Assembly (NCBI RefSeq): GCF_031198435.1
Contig: NZ_CP133548.1
Span: 3,568,001 to 3,632,000 of the forward strand
DNA from: Pleionea litopenaei
GTDB lineage: Bacteria; Pseudomonadota; Gammaproteobacteria; Enterobacterales; Kangiellaceae
Direction of reading: 5' to 3'
Length of the DNA stretch: 64,000 nucleotides
The translations under genes were made by a program, and so were the position numbers. The notes below the pieces were generated by a model. That model saw only the letters and a program-made list of their open reading frames with translations. It did no database searches and was not told the DNA's origin. Numbering within the stretch: the first letter of the stretch is position 1; every line of letters begins with the position of its first letter. Below are positions 45,456 through 55,138 of this stretch, piece by piece.

Positions 45456-45758
45456 ATGCGTGTTTTGAGTTATGCCATTGCGGCGGTGTTTGTTACAGCG
45501 CCATTAGCCCTACCGGCAGCGGAGGCACCTGCGAAAGAAGCGGTGTGTAAAGCCTGTCATGGTGAAGGTGGCAAAAAGCCTTTGATGGGAGCCTATCCTA
45601 AGTTGGCGGGACAAAATAAAGAGTATTTAGTCTCGTCTTTAAAAGCCTATCGTGATGGACAGAGACAAGGTGGACAGTCTGCTGTGATGACAGGGCAAGC
45701 AAAAATGTTGTCGGACGACGACATTAATGCACTTGCTGAATATTACTCTAAGCAGTAA
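45456..45758 (+). CDS. Small class I cytochrome c (cytochrome c553/c5-like)
   Basis: A 100-residue periplasmic electron carrier. The signal peptide ([23 protein letters not shown]) is followed by the haem-binding CKACH motif and [17 protein letters not shown]. The C-terminal helix [17 protein letters not shown] is typical. MTGQAKML offers axial Met ligand candidates. The ribosome binding site GAAGGAG is strong. It is single-copy and monocistronic; its partner oxidase or reductase is not in the window. Confidence 0.93.
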   Translation: MRVLSYAIAAVFVTAPLALPAAEAPAKEAVCKACHGEGGKKPLMGAYPKLAGQNKEYLVSSLKAYRDGQRQGGQSAVMTGQAKMLSDDDINALAEYYSKQ

Positions 45759-45767
45759 GGAATCAAG

Positions 45768-45801
45768 CCGTAAGAGCTATGCTTAAGCATAGCTCTTACG
45801 G
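45768..45801. terminator. Perfect 34-bp palindrome, bidirectional terminator
   Basis: Arms of 15 bp (45768-45782 / 45787-45801) around a TTAA loop, 10 bp after the cytochrome stop. The last codons and stop of the convergent DUF3081 gene lie inside it. No T-run flanks it. Confidence 0.7.
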
Positions 45802-46046
45802 TCGATCTGCGTTATCTTCTCAAAAAAAGCCTGCTCGGCAATTTGGTTCTTACTTGAGAGATGGTAGCTATTATGGAACTGAAGCGTCAGAGTCACATCT
45901 TGGTCAGATAAAGTCACCGTATAACCGTCAAAGCCAGAATCAGCAGTAACGCCGTCGAGATGGTGAACCCCTTGTCGCTCAGTACCATGGGCGATTATTT
46001 TTTGAAACACCTTTAAGACTTGGTGGACATTAAGTTCGTTTTTCAT
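45783..46046 (-). CDS. DUF3081 family protein
   Basis: An 87-residue soluble protein. LNVHQVLKVFQKI, DGYTVTLSDQDVTL and the C-terminal FFEKITQIDRKSY match my recollection of DUF3081, a small family of marine gammaproteobacteria. The ATG at 46046 is chosen over one at 46178, which would place the N-terminus inside the flavoprotein gene and add unrelated sequence. It starts 41 bp downstream of the flavoprotein gene on the same strand. Its 3' end is part of a palindromic terminator. Function unknown. Confidence 0.75.
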   Translation of the reverse strand: MKNELNVHQVLKVFQKIIAHGTERQGVHHLDGVTADSGFDGYTVTLSDQDVTLTLQFHNSYHLSSKNQIAEQAFFEKITQIDRKSYA

Positions 46047-46086
46047 AATATCAACATCTAAATAGTTCGTGATTAAAGTGACTGCG

Positions 46087-47148
46087 TTAGTTAATAAATG
46101 GGCTGTCGAGCAGTTTGATCGCTGACTCGAAAGCGCCTTCGACTCGACCGCCTTGGGTCCAATCTCCAATACTGGCACATTGGTGCTGAAAGTCTATCAG
46201 TGGCTTTGCAAATTGAGAAGGCGCTTTAATCCCCTCTGTTGCTTCGGTCGCATCGTTGTTTTGAGTCGAAAGGCTGTCGAGGGCTAGATTGGCATAGCGC
46301 CAAAAGTGACAATGAAGGCTCTGTTGTTGCTTTAATGATAACTTCTCTCGGAGCCAGTTCATTGCTTGCTGCGCGACCCAGCTTTTGGAAGCATTTTGAT
46401 ATTGATTTGACCAGTCGGGCGCGAAATGCACCAACCAATAATCTTTGTCTTGATGGTGGTTGTCTTGTCGTCGAGTTTGTCGTGATATCCAGCGAACCTT
46501 TTCGTCGCCGAAAACACCTTCTATATTTGAGTGGTCGAGCTTCTCTGAGCAAATAGCGACTGCCCAGCAAGGAGAGTGAAGGTGATTGGGTATTTGATCC
46601 CGGTAAGTGATGCTGGTTGGCAGCAGAGCTTTGGTCTGCTCTGCGGGTATTGCAGTGACCAAATGGGTGAAGTGACCTATAACCTGCTGAAACTCATCGA
46701 CTAAAGTAAAACCCTTTACTGGGTTGTGAAGTACCTCGGCAACTCGACATGAAAACTTGATGGGCAAACCGTTAGCGAGGGAGTGAGCAATACCATTAAG
46801 ACCTTGTGTGCCAATGTAACGAATTTCATTGTCAGGAGAAGGGATAGGCAAGCGGCTTTCAGGGCAGAGAACATGCGGTTCAAAGGTCCAGGGTTCAATG
46901 ACACCTTCTTCAAGCCAACACGCAACTTGGTTTTGGAAGGTTGGGGTTCGAGCAGTGAAGTATTGAGCGCCCAAATCCAGTTTAAGCTCAGATATCCGCC
47001 GGGTGTTGACCCGTCCTCCGCGTCCACGAGACTTCTCGATGACCTGGCAAGAGATGCCTTTAGCAAGTAATCGGTTGGCGTAGGTTAATCCCGCTATACC
47101 GGCACCGATAATCGCGACGGAGGTTGGCGAGTCAGTTGTTTTGGTCAT
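46087..47148 (-). CDS. Renalase-like FAD-dependent amine oxidase/NAD(P)H oxidase
   Basis: A 353-residue flavoprotein with an N-terminal Rossmann FAD site (VAIIGAGIAGLTYANRLL, then EKSRGRGGRVNTRR) and the family motif LDLGAQYFTART. The C-terminal SIGDWTQGGRVEGAFESA is the second FAD-contact motif seen in renalase-like proteins. In bacteria these oxidise abnormal beta-NAD(P)H isomers in the well-studied cases, so a metabolite-repair role is possible, but the exact substrate is inferred. It may be cotranscribed with DUF3081. Upstream is a short tandem repeat. Confidence 0.85.
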   Translation of the reverse strand: MTKTTDSPTSVAIIGAGIAGLTYANRLLAKGISCQVIEKSRGRGGRVNTRRISELKLDLGAQYFTARTPTFQNQVACWLEEGVIEPWTFEPHVLCPESRLPIPSPDNEIRYIGTQGLNGIAHSLANGLPIKFSCRVAEVLHNPVKGFTLVDEFQQVIGHFTHLVTAIPAEQTKALLPTSITYRDQIPNHLHSPCWAVAICSEKLDHSNIEGVFGDEKVRWISRQTRRQDNHHQDKDYWLVHFAPDWSNQYQNASKSWVAQQAMNWLREKLSLKQQQSLHCHFWRYANLALDSLSTQNNDATEATEGIKAPSQFAKPLIDFQHQCASIGDWTQGGRVEGAFESAIKLLDSPFIN

Positions 47149-47154
47149 AATATT

Positions 47155-47195
47155 TACTCAGATAGCCGTCTACTCAGATACCCGTTTTCTCAGAT
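47155..47195. repeat. 16-17-bp degenerate tandem repeat upstream of the renalase-like gene
   Basis: The motif CTCAGATA occurs three times at 16-18-base intervals (47157, 47173, 47189 approximately) immediately before the renalase-like ATG at 47148. Confidence 0.65.
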
Positions 47196-47377
47196 AGTCT
47201 TAGTTTGGGTTGTTATTCAATTTAGAGCCGTGTGCGAGTGCCAGCATGGATTTGTGTGCTTTTAGGAGCTGTCGCTTCAGTTGATTGTCTAAGGCTAACA
47301 GCAACGTCCAGCAGGACCGAAGCCCTGCTTTGGGTTGCTTCAGAATTTACTACGCCGATAAGCGTCAATCAGAGCAA

Positions 47378-47848
47378 TTATTGGGTGATAGCGCGAAGCA
47401 TCCACGCGGTTTTTTCGTGAATACGCATTCGATCGCCGATCAGCGCCGCTGAAGACTCATCGTCGGCTTCTTGTGCCGCTTTTAAAGCTAGTCGACAAGT
47501 TTTGACCACGGCTTCATGGCTTGCGGTTAATATTTCAACCATTTGTTGCGCCTCTGGTACGCCATCAACTTCTTTAATTGAGCTAAGTTCGACAAAGGCT
47601 TTATAGGTACCTGGAGCGGCAACGCCAAGGGTTCTGATACGTTCCGCAATGTCGTCGACGGCGACGGCCAATTCGGTATAGTGCTCTTCAAACATCAGGT
47701 GCAGCTCTCGAAACTGTTTGCCGGTGACGTTCCAGTGGAAGTTGTGCGTCTGTAAGTAGAGCGTATATGAGTCGGCTAAGAGCTTTTTAAGTTGCTCAGC
47801 GACATTTTTACGGTCGGTTTCACTAATACCAATATCGATTGTCTTCAT
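47378..47848 (-). CDS. dps: Dps family DNA-binding ferritin-like protein
   Basis: A 156-residue mini-ferritin that oxidises and stores iron and protects DNA in stress. The ferroxidase-site pattern is present: [11 protein letters not shown] (His), then [22 protein letters not shown] with His/Asp/Glu ligands. The ATG at 47848 follows GGAGAG and is preferred to one at 47902 that adds a non-homologous extension. It is monocistronic. OxyR or Fur control is common for the family, but I see no convincing site. Confidence 0.94.
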   Translation of the reverse strand: MKTIDIGISETDRKNVAEQLKKLLADSYTLYLQTHNFHWNVTGKQFRELHLMFEEHYTELAVAVDDIAERIRTLGVAAPGTYKAFVELSSIKEVDGVPEAQQMVEILTASHEAVVKTCRLALKAAQEADDESSAALIGDRMRIHEKTAWMLRAITQ

Positions 47849-48038
47849 TTTTCTCTCCGTGATTTCGTTTGCGCAGTAACCATTAAAACGAATCTCAAGC
47901 AAATTAACAAGGTGAAGGACAGATTAGTGTAATCGAAAATCTCAATGAATCCGCTCGAGCGAAGATGAAATTCAATATGGATTGTCGTATGCTAAGATAG
48001 CGTTACAATACAGAAAGGTCTTTTTCGACATTGATGTT

Positions 48039-48092
48039 ATGCTCGATCGAGAAAGAATGCTCGACCAAGAAAGAATGCATCATCAAAAAGAA
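48039..48092. repeat. 18-bp x 3 tandem repeat upstream of the 48126 gene
   Basis: Units 48039-48056, 48057-48074 and 48075-48092 share ATGCTCGAYCRAGAAAGA with drift in the third. They end 33 bp before the ATG. Confidence 0.8.
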
Positions 48093-48125
48093 ACCACCAT
48101 CACAAAATGCTAATAAGGGCAATTG

Positions 48126-48632
48126 ATGACTCTATTTTTACATTCGTCAGAAGACTCAAGTTTTTCGCGCCGTTTAACTTCTAGATCTCAACGCCTATCA
48201 TTGTCTTGTATAGTGGCTATTGCGATGTTCAGCTTGATTTTCGCTAAAGCGGTGGCGGCCGATCAACCATGGCGAGTTGAAGTCAATGATGGCGAAGCAT
48301 ATTTAGTCGAAGTCGCTAAGGGCGTTGACTCTCAACGTTTTCCAATTACCTACACCTCTCCAGGTATTCGATTTATAAAATCATTTCAAGCTAATCCGAA
48401 CATTGATGTGTTGATTTATTTTTCTGGTGCGGCGGGAACTTCAGTGATCGTCGACATTGAATATGCACTATTAATTGATCGTGAGTCTGGAAAACTGATT
48501 GCAGACTTACCGTGGCGTTATCAAGACAGTTCGGGAGAGAAATATTTCACGCAACCTCAGTGGTCATTTTTCTCTGACAAAATAGAAGTGCACGATGAGC
48601 AAAGTGGTTTGCGTAAAACCATCACTTGGTAG
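48126..48632 (+). CDS. Exported hypothetical protein
   Basis: A protein of 168 residues with a long basic N-region and one hydrophobic segment (LSCIVAIAMFSLIFAKAVAADQ) ending in an Ala-rich signal-peptidase site. The mature ~120 residues look beta-rich (AYLVEVAKG, DVLIYFSGAAGTSVIVDIEYALLID, WRYQDSS). No family recognised. ATG at 48126 follows AAGGG. The gene is convergent with the Tsx-like gene. Periplasmic location is inferred. Confidence 0.72.
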   Translation: MTLFLHSSEDSSFSRRLTSRSQRLSLSCIVAIAMFSLIFAKAVAADQPWRVEVNDGEAYLVEVAKGVDSQRFPITYTSPGIRFIKSFQANPNIDVLIYFSGAAGTSVIVDIEYALLIDRESGKLIADLPWRYQDSSGEKYFTQPQWSFFSDKIEVHDEQSGLRKTITW

Positions 48633-48669
48633 CGCGTTATTGGAAAGAATCATGCTGAAATTCGAATGG

Positions 48670-49422
48670 CTAGAAATGTAACTTCAATAACAAATTTAAA
48701 TTATTCTCATTGGTATCAAACAAAGGTGAGTTACGAATACCGTATTTGTTTCTCCAGAGCACGTATTCGAACCCAAGATACATTTGATGAGGTTGTTGCC
48801 AAAGTGTTTGACCCAGATCCCATTTTAGTTGAGAGGTAAAGTTAACTGAAGAACCGACATCTGAGGTTGCACTGCTCCAATCAATAAACCCATCGTAGCG
48901 AAAAAGTTCTTCACCCAAGGAAAAGGGTAGCGACCACGCTTGAGTGAGTTGCCAGTTATTGTCTCGATGATCATTGTTACGATGATAGAAATTCCATTGA
49001 AAAAAACGAAATCCGGGCATATCCAAGTCGAAACCGATACCGAGTAAATAGTGATCAAAACTGGTCGTTTCGTTTTGACCCATTTCAATGGTTGAAGCAA
49101 TTAATATATCTTTGACGATTCCGTACTTAAATTCATTCCCTGATACTTTGCTAAGACTCAAGCGCGGAGAAAACTCCATATAGGTTTCATTACTGCCATT
49201 ATTAGATTTGAGGCGGTCAACAAAATAGAAAACATCACCCCAAGAATGCCCACTCGCATGTTCGAAGGTGAGCACCGTTTTTTTAGGATCGCCAACGCGA
49301 TAATGTTTGCCCGACAAATAGGTGAGACTGTTATCACTCCAAAGTGATTTGGCGAATAGATCCGTTGATAGGAAACTCAGAAAAGTTACCACGACCACCC
49401 AATTCAATCGACCAATTAACAT
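48670..49422 (-). CDS. Tsx-like nucleoside-specific outer-membrane channel (OmpK family)
   Basis: A 250-residue outer-membrane barrel of the Tsx/OmpK family. The signal peptide ends near STDLFAKS. LTYLSGKHYRVG, FEHASGHSWGDVFYFVDR, YMEFSPRLSLSK and the final aromatic LLLKLHF are family traits. Start ATG at 49422 with CAGGAA upstream. It is likely a diffusion channel for nucleosides or related small solutes; no nucleoside genes are adjacent. Confidence 0.87.
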   Translation of the reverse strand: MLIGRLNWVVVVTFLSFLSTDLFAKSLWSDNSLTYLSGKHYRVGDPKKTVLTFEHASGHSWGDVFYFVDRLKSNNGSNETYMEFSPRLSLSKVSGNEFKYGIVKDILIASTIEMGQNETTSFDHYLLGIGFDLDMPGFRFFQWNFYHRNNDHRDNNWQLTQAWSLPFSLGEELFRYDGFIDWSSATSDVGSSVNFTSQLKWDLGQTLWQQPHQMYLGFEYVLWRNKYGIRNSPLFDTNENNLNLLLKLHF

Positions 49423-49519
49423 GGCGAAGTTCCTGTAGTGATTTTATTATCCAATAATCACTACAACTATAGTTGAGCTTAAGCGACTTTGCGTAATGGT
49501 ATTTTTTCTAAGGCCCAAT

Positions 49520-49550
49520 AAAAAAGCCGCGAATTGATCGCGACTTTTTT
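49520..49550 (-). terminator. Rho-independent terminator downstream of putA
   Basis: Arms AAAAAAGCCGCGA (49520-49532) and TCGCGACTTTTTT (49538-49550), one mismatch, 5-base loop. It can act in both orientations; putA ends 17 bp away. Confidence 0.85.
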
Positions 49551-49566
49551 AATCGAAAGTGACTCG

Positions 49567-52500
49567 TTACTCGTCGTCTTCGACCATTGTCATCAAAGAG
49601 GTGTTCCCGCCTGACGCAGTGGTATCGATACTCACCGTCTTTTCTGTTAGCAACCTCTGTACTAAGTTGTCTAAATACTCCGCGGTAATGACCGGTAAAA
49701 TTGCGCCTTGTCGATCGGCCAACCTGGCAGCAATGTAAGCACTACGACGAGTTTTACTGTCGACCACCACGCCCGCGAGTTGTGGATGCATCAGCAGCGT
49801 ATCTAGATGACGTAACCGCGCGACTTGCAATACATGCTCCGGTGCACCGGTAGAAATGAATTTATCTCTAAATGCCAATGCTTCTTCGTAGAAGAGGTCA
49901 GAGACCACCGACACCACTGCATTGCCTGTCGCTAAAGCAGAGACGACAGACAGTGCCCAGTATTCGAAGGTGACGTCTTTGTCAGCGAAACAAACCAAGA
50001 CACCACGTGGCTCATAAAACAGCTGATTTGACTCACCCGTTGGTCCAGGTAGTTGAACCGGCTTTTTGAGCTTACGCTCAATAAAGGTTAACTGTGAGCG
50101 GGCATTGGCTAATGTTCGGTTTAAATCGTCAGCCAGTTCATCAACAATTTCAACGGTGGCGATTTTAGCGAGCAACTGACGTACTGCACTGATCCGATCG
50201 TTTAACGCCGTTAAGCGCCATGGGTTTTCAATTTGAACCGCTTGATCCATGAGTTGAGTTGCTTCTTTTTCAGCCGTTTCATCACTCTGCATGGCGGCAT
50301 CATCGGTAATATCTTCATGGAAGACTTCTTTTGGCGTCGCTTTTTCTTTGGTCAAACGTTGTAAGTAGTTTGGGCCTCCTGCTTTCGGTCCGGTTCCAGA
50401 CAGTCCGCGGCCACCGAAAGGCTGTACCCCAACAATGGCTCCGATCATATTTCGGTTGATATAGACATTACCTGCTCTTGAAAGTCGAGCCAGTTCATTG
50501 GCGCGTTCTTCAATACGTGTATGGATGCCCATGGTGAGACCAAAGCCAGTACCATTAACTTGATGAATAATATTGTCGATGTCTTTGGCTTTAAAACGAA
50601 TAACATGAACACATGGACCAAAGACTTCGCGCTCTAATCGATCAATGCTATCTAATTCATACAAGCGAGGGGCGAAAAAGGTCGCGTGTTGATTGTCATT
50701 GTCACATTCACATTGATACAACAGCTTGGCTTTATCTTGCATATCTTCAACATGCTGCTGCAGTGATTTTAAGGCTTTTTGATCAATGACCGGGCCAACG
50801 TCTGTGTCGAGATAAGCTGGATCACCAACGGTTAATTCTTTCATTGCACCGATCAGCATTTTAATGACATCGTCAGCAATATCTTCTTGTAAAAACAAAA
50901 CCCTCAGTGCAGAGCAGCGTTGGCCTGCACTTTGAAAACCTGACGCAATCACATCATCGACGACTTGCTCCGGTAATGCCGTCGAGTCAACAATCATGCA
51001 GTTTTGTCCGCCGGTTTCTGCAATTAAGGGTACCTGTTCGCCACCGCGAGCTGCTAATATTTGAGAAATCAAGGTTCCGGTTTGGGTTGAGCCAGTAAAC
51101 ATCACCGCTTTAATTCTTTCATCGGGCAATAAAGATTGACCAACCGCAGAACCGGGAGCAATGATCAGTTGAACCACATCTTCTGGAACACCGACCGCGC
51201 GCATAAGCTCAAGCGTTCGACGTGCAATCAGACTGGTTTGTTCAGCTGGTTTTGCTAACACGGTATTACCCGTTACCATCGCTGCGACAACTTGACCTAA
51301 AAATATCGCAAGAGGGAAGTTCCAAGGGCTGATACACACCACCACGCCTCTCGGTTCGAGGCGTTCATCTTGCTCGACTTCCAGCGCTCGTGCGGCGTAG
51401 TAACGACAAAAGTCGACGGCTTCACGAACTTCATCAATGCCATCTTGCGCCACCTTTCCAGCTTCTTTGATACAAAGAGCAATCAACTCTCCCATGTGTC
51501 GCTCTAAAATATCTGCGACACGATTTAGCAACTCTGCGCGTTCTTCGACAGGCGTTTGACTCCAAGAATTGAACGCTGATTGAGCGCGATCCAGTTTTGC
51601 CAACATACCCTCTTGGTCATCAAATAAATGATAACCAATAACCTCATTATGGTTTGCTGGGTTGCGAACCAGATGACTGTTTTCTGGGTACTCGGTAGCG
51701 GAACCGACGTTATCCGCCAACCAACGATCACACAACAGTTTAAGATTTTCGAGAGCACCCACATCGGTTAAGTCGAGGCCGCGCGAATTGGCACGCTCTT
51801 TACCGTATAAGTCGATGGGCTTAAGGATCTGAGTATTGAACTTAGTTTTTAAGCGCTGTGTTTTCTCGACCGGATCTTCCAACAATGCCTCAACAGGTTG
51901 ACGATCGTCGACAATGGCATTAACGAACGAGCTATTGGCTCCATTTTCTAGAAGTCGTCGCACTAAATACGCTAATAAATCTTCATGAACGCCCACTGGT
52001 GCATAAACTCGACATTGTATTTTATCGTGAGTAACCACTTGGTCATAAAGGGTGTCTCCCATGCCATGAAGACATTGAAACTCGAAACCTTCTTTATCAT
52101 CACCGGCTAACTCTAAAATAACCGAAGCGGTATAAGCATTATGAGTGGCAAATTGTGGATAAATGGTGTCTCGATAATCAAGCAAGCGATTGGCGCAAGC
52201 ATGGTAAGAAACGTCAGTCGATGATTTACGAGTAAATACAGGAAAACCGTCCAGACCATCCATTTGAGTGTTTTTGATTTCGGTATCCCAGTAAGCGCCT
52301 TTGACTAAGCGAACCATCATTTTTCGGCCCACTTTATCGGTTAATTGCTTTAACCAGTCAATAACGAATAATGCGCGTTTTTGATACGCTTGAACGGCCA
52401 AACCGAAACCACTCCAATCACCCAAGTCAGGATCGCTGAAGACTTTTTCAATGATGTCTAATGAAATATCGAGACGCTCAGATTCTTCTGCATCCACCGT

Positions 52501-53364
52501 TAAGCCAATGTCGTATTGTTTCGCTTTTAAACACAATTGTTTTAATCGTGCTGGAATTTCTTCAAGCACGCGTTCACGGTGTGAAAATTCATAGCGTGGA
52601 TGAATAGCCGAAAGTTTGACTGAAATTCCAGGGCTACGTCGTGGGCCGCGTCCATTGGCAGCTTTTCCAATCACTTCAATGGCATCTTCATAGGCTTTAT
52701 AATAGCGATCGGCGTCGTCCATCGTTCGAGCGCCTTCACCTAACATGTCGTAAGAGTAAACATAGCCTTTGGTTTCTTTTTCTCGGGCCCGATTCACCGC
52801 ATCTTCAATCGACTCACCCATGACAAACTGGCGACCCATCACCTTCATCGCAATGTTCATAGCGCGACGAATCACAGGTTCGCCTAAGCGGCCAATGGTT
52901 TTCTTGAGTAAGCCAAATTGTTCTTTTTTACGTTTGTCAGCGTAGTTGACCATGTTGCCAGTAAATAACAGTCCCCAACTGGAAGCGTTGACGAATATGG
53001 AGTCACTGTTTCCCAAGTGTGGCGTCCACTGGCCTTTCGATAATTTGTCTCGAATCAGTTCATCTTGGGTCGACTTATCAGGTACTCGCAATAAGGCTTC
53101 TGCCAGACACATCAACACAACGCCTTCTTCCGTAGACAGCGAGTATTCATTTAACAGGGCATCAACCCCCCCGTGACCGGCTTGCTCGCGACGAATCTGC
53201 AAGACCATTTTTCTGGCGCGTTCCCAAGCCCGGCTGCGGGCGCGCATGCTCACTTCAGCATGCGGAAGAATTAAGTCAACCGCTTGGCTTTCATCAATGC
53301 GGTAAAACTCGCGAATTTTTTGTCGAATGGGGTCATCATTTTTAAGTTGATCGTTGAATAACAT
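49567..53364 (-). CDS. putA: Bifunctional proline dehydrogenase / L-glutamate-gamma-semialdehyde dehydrogenase
   Basis: Oxidises proline to glutamate in two steps on one 1265-residue chain. The PRODH half shows GISVKLSAIHPRYEF, RLVKGAYWDTEIK, FATHNAYTA and FEFQCLHGMG. The P5C dehydrogenase half shows ISPWNFPLAIF, FTGSTQTG, LIAETGGQN and the catalytic Cys near residue 816 in SAGQRCSALR. A C-terminal ALDH-like dimerisation domain follows (~1090-1255). The N-terminus (MLFNDQLKNDDPIRQKI) lacks the ribbon-helix-helix repressor domain of E. coli PutA, so it should not autoregulate. GAGCGAGG precedes the ATG. No putP is adjacent. Confidence 0.96.
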   Translation of the reverse strand: MLFNDQLKNDDPIRQKIREFYRIDESQAVDLILPHAEVSMRARSRAWERARKMVLQIRREQAGHGGVDALLNEYSLSTEEGVVLMCLAEALLRVPDKSTQDELIRDKLSKGQWTPHLGNSDSIFVNASSWGLLFTGNMVNYADKRKKEQFGLLKKTIGRLGEPVIRRAMNIAMKVMGRQFVMGESIEDAVNRAREKETKGYVYSYDMLGEGARTMDDADRYYKAYEDAIEVIGKAANGRGPRRSPGISVKLSAIHPRYEFSHRERVLEEIPARLKQLCLKAKQYDIGLTVDAEESERLDISLDIIEKVFSDPDLGDWSGFGLAVQAYQKRALFVIDWLKQLTDKVGRKMMVRLVKGAYWDTEIKNTQMDGLDGFPVFTRKSSTDVSYHACANRLLDYRDTIYPQFATHNAYTASVILELAGDDKEGFEFQCLHGMGDTLYDQVVTHDKIQCRVYAPVGVHEDLLAYLVRRLLENGANSSFVNAIVDDRQPVEALLEDPVEKTQRLKTKFNTQILKPIDLYGKERANSRGLDLTDVGALENLKLLCDRWLADNVGSATEYPENSHLVRNPANHNEVIGYHLFDDQEGMLAKLDRAQSAFNSWSQTPVEERAELLNRVADILERHMGELIALCIKEAGKVAQDGIDEVREAVDFCRYYAARALEVEQDERLEPRGVVVCISPWNFPLAIFLGQVVAAMVTGNTVLAKPAEQTSLIARRTLELMRAVGVPEDVVQLIIAPGSAVGQSLLPDERIKAVMFTGSTQTGTLISQILAARGGEQVPLIAETGGQNCMIVDSTALPEQVVDDVIASGFQSAGQRCSALRVLFLQEDIADDVIKMLIGAMKELTVGDPAYLDTDVGPVIDQKALKSLQQHVEDMQDKAKLLYQCECDNDNQHATFFAPRLYELDSIDRLEREVFGPCVHVIRFKAKDIDNIIHQVNGTGFGLTMGIHTRIEERANELARLSRAGNVYINRNMIGAIVGVQPFGGRGLSGTGPKAGGPNYLQRLTKEKATPKEVFHEDITDDAAMQSDETAEKEATQLMDQAVQIENPWRLTALNDRISAVRQLLAKIATVEIVDELADDLNRTLANARSQLTFIERKLKKPVQLPGPTGESNQLFYEPRGVLVCFADKDVTFEYWALSVVSALATGNAVVSVVSDLFYEEALAFRDKFISTGAPEHVLQVARLRHLDTLLMHPQLAGVVVDSKTRRSAYIAARLADRQGAILPVITAEYLDNLVQRLLTEKTVSIDTTASGGNTSLMTMVEDDE

Positions 53365-54030
53365 AAAACCTCGCTCCGAAGCCGGATACTCTAGTGTAAA
53401 ACTTTCAGCGACATGCTTTTCTGAGGGCGCAACGATACCCGTTTCTTGTCCTCAAGACTAGCTTAAAATGTCAACATTATAGTCATCATGGCTATAAGAG
53501 AATGTGGGATCAAATCGACAAGGTTGTTGCAGCTGGTTATGCGTCAACTTCGGCTGATAAAAAGCGACCCTCAAGGTTTGAGGAATGTCTTTTAAGTACT
53601 TGATTTAAATGCGATATTGCCTACGGACTTGGCATGCTTGATGAAAGGGGACTCAGCTTACGAGATTCTGGTACGACCAGAAGTGTTTCGCAATTAAGTC
53701 AGTGATTTTTAATGTCGTATCTCGAGTTCTTTTCGAAATTATCTAGTCAAACTAGCGCGACGTCTTTTTCAGCCCGAAGAGAACCTCTTAAAGGGCGTTC
53801 ATTTTATGTGGGAGAACCGAAAAAGAAGTAACGCCTTATTGCTATAAATTCGTGACTTTTTATGGGTAAATGCTCTGAGAAAAAGTCGCCAGTAAGCACT
53901 GGATAGCCGTATAATCTTTAGGTACCTAAAGAAAGGTTTAAGTTTTAATAGGTTTGCTTAATCTTGTGTAAGTATCAGATTTGGTGAAAATGCTAAGTTT
54001 GACTGTTGTTACCCGATTCGAGGCGGTGCT
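53365..54030. other. Gene-poor stretch with a palindrome, about 665 bp
   Basis: Divergent region between putA and the DUF4382 lipoprotein. A perfect 16-bp palindrome CTTTAGGTACCTAAAG lies at 53916-53931. The only small reading frame of note is a 33-codon ATG frame at 53502, without a clear ribosome binding site. No RNA gene recognised. Confidence 0.6.
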
Positions 54031-54118
54031 ATTGAAACCTGCGGAGATAGTACGATTAAAACCTACGGAGTAGGGAGTGTTAAAACCTACGAAGACAGCG
54101 CTGCCAAAACCAGCGATG
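54031..54118. repeat. 24-25-bp tandem repeat (three full copies plus partial) upstream of the DUF4382 gene
   Basis: Units 54031-54054, 54055-54079 and 54080-54103 share TTAAAACCTACGGAGA with drift; a partial fourth is at 54104-54118. They stop about 20 bp before the chosen ATG. Confidence 0.8.
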
Positions 54119-54139
54119 AATGGGAAAGGATTTTTTGTG

Positions 54140-55138
54140 ATGATTTTAATTAACGGCCATGGGTGGCAAAACTATCAAGAAAACCCTCTAAAAAGGGATG
54201 TTTCTAAACTAGAGTCGTTAAAAAAAGTACGGCTAAAAAGAGCACGGCTAAAAAAAATAAAGCAGTGGCTCATTGGCCTTTTGGTCTTAAGCACGAGCTT
54301 GCTTTTAATAAGCTGTGACTCGAGCAATACGCCGATCGAAGAATTGGCGCGCTTTAGTATTGGCGTTACCGATGCGCCGACGGACAATGCGGCTGCCGTT
54401 GTCATTGAGTTTACGGCGCTTGAGCTTAAGCCAGCAAATGGCCCTCCGATCACTTACCCTCTTGATTCCCCTCGAAGTATTGACCTACTCAACTTTCAAG
54501 GCAGTAATTCCGCTCAGTTATTTTCTGGGTTGGTTATACCGCCTGGCGAATACCAATGGTTACGCTTGAAAGTTAATGCAGAACAACAAGTACTTGACTC
54601 GTATATTGAGTTTACCGGTGGCGAAATCTTTTCACTGTTTATTCCCAGCGGAGGAACTCGCGGTTTACAGTGGAATCAAGGGTTCGTCGCGCCGGCCAAT
54701 GGAAGCGTCGATTTTACCTTAGATTTAGACGTTAAACAGTCGATTCATCCGCGTGGAAATGCCAGTGACGATTTTATACTTCGCCCGGTTATTCGTGTGG
54801 TTGATAATCTTCAAATTGGTCATATTTCGGGGATTGTAGAGGCCGCCTTGTTGAATGGCCCTTCTTGCGGAGAGTCGGTATCGATGTATTTATTCTCTGC
54901 CGATCAAGCTGTTGATGACATCGGCAGTGCCAGTGGTCCAGAAACGACGGCGTTGGTAAAAATGAATCTTCAGGGTGACTGGAGTTATACATTGGGCTTT
55001 CTATTGCCTGGGAATTATCAGGTCGCGTTAACCTGCCAAAGCGCTAATGACTTTCCCGATCAAGACGATGATATTAACTTTCTAGCGACCCAGTTGATCA
55101 CAGTGACCGCGGGAGAAACAACGGAATTAAACTTCTGA
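54140..55138 (+). CDS. DUF4382 domain lipoprotein
   Basis: A predicted outer-membrane/periplasmic lipoprotein of about 332 residues. After a long, very basic N-region (KKVRLKRARLKKIKQW), a hydrophobic helix ends in the lipobox LLLISC. The following FSIGVTDAPTDNAAAVVIEFTALEL is the DUF4382 start, continuing through PPGEYQWLRLKVNA. A C-terminal beta-sandwich-like region ends in TVTAGETTELNF. The start is uncertain: ATG at 54140 (AAAGGA upstream) is preferred because earlier starts translate the tandem repeat. Even so, the signal N-region (~40 residues) is unusually long. Function unknown. Confidence 0.8.
   Translation: MILINGHGWQNYQENPLKRDVSKLESLKKVRLKRARLKKIKQWLIGLLVLSTSLLLISCDSSNTPIEELARFSIGVTDAPTDNAAAVVIEFTALELKPANGPPITYPLDSPRSIDLLNFQGSNSAQLFSGLVIPPGEYQWLRLKVNAEQQVLDSYIEFTGGEIFSLFIPSGGTRGLQWNQGFVAPANGSVDFTLDLDVKQSIHPRGNASDDFILRPVIRVVDNLQIGHISGIVEAALLNGPSCGESVSMYLFSADQAVDDIGSASGPETTALVKMNLQGDWSYTLGFLLPGNYQVALTCQSANDFPDQDDDINFLATQLITVTAGETTELNF

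Noticed and set aside
46046-46178. N-terminal extension of the DUF3081 gene
   Set aside because: The extra 44 residues lie antiframe in the flavoprotein's coding end and do not fit the family.
53502-53603. 33-codon frame in the putA upstream region
   Set aside because: No convincing ribosome binding site or sequence features of a real protein.
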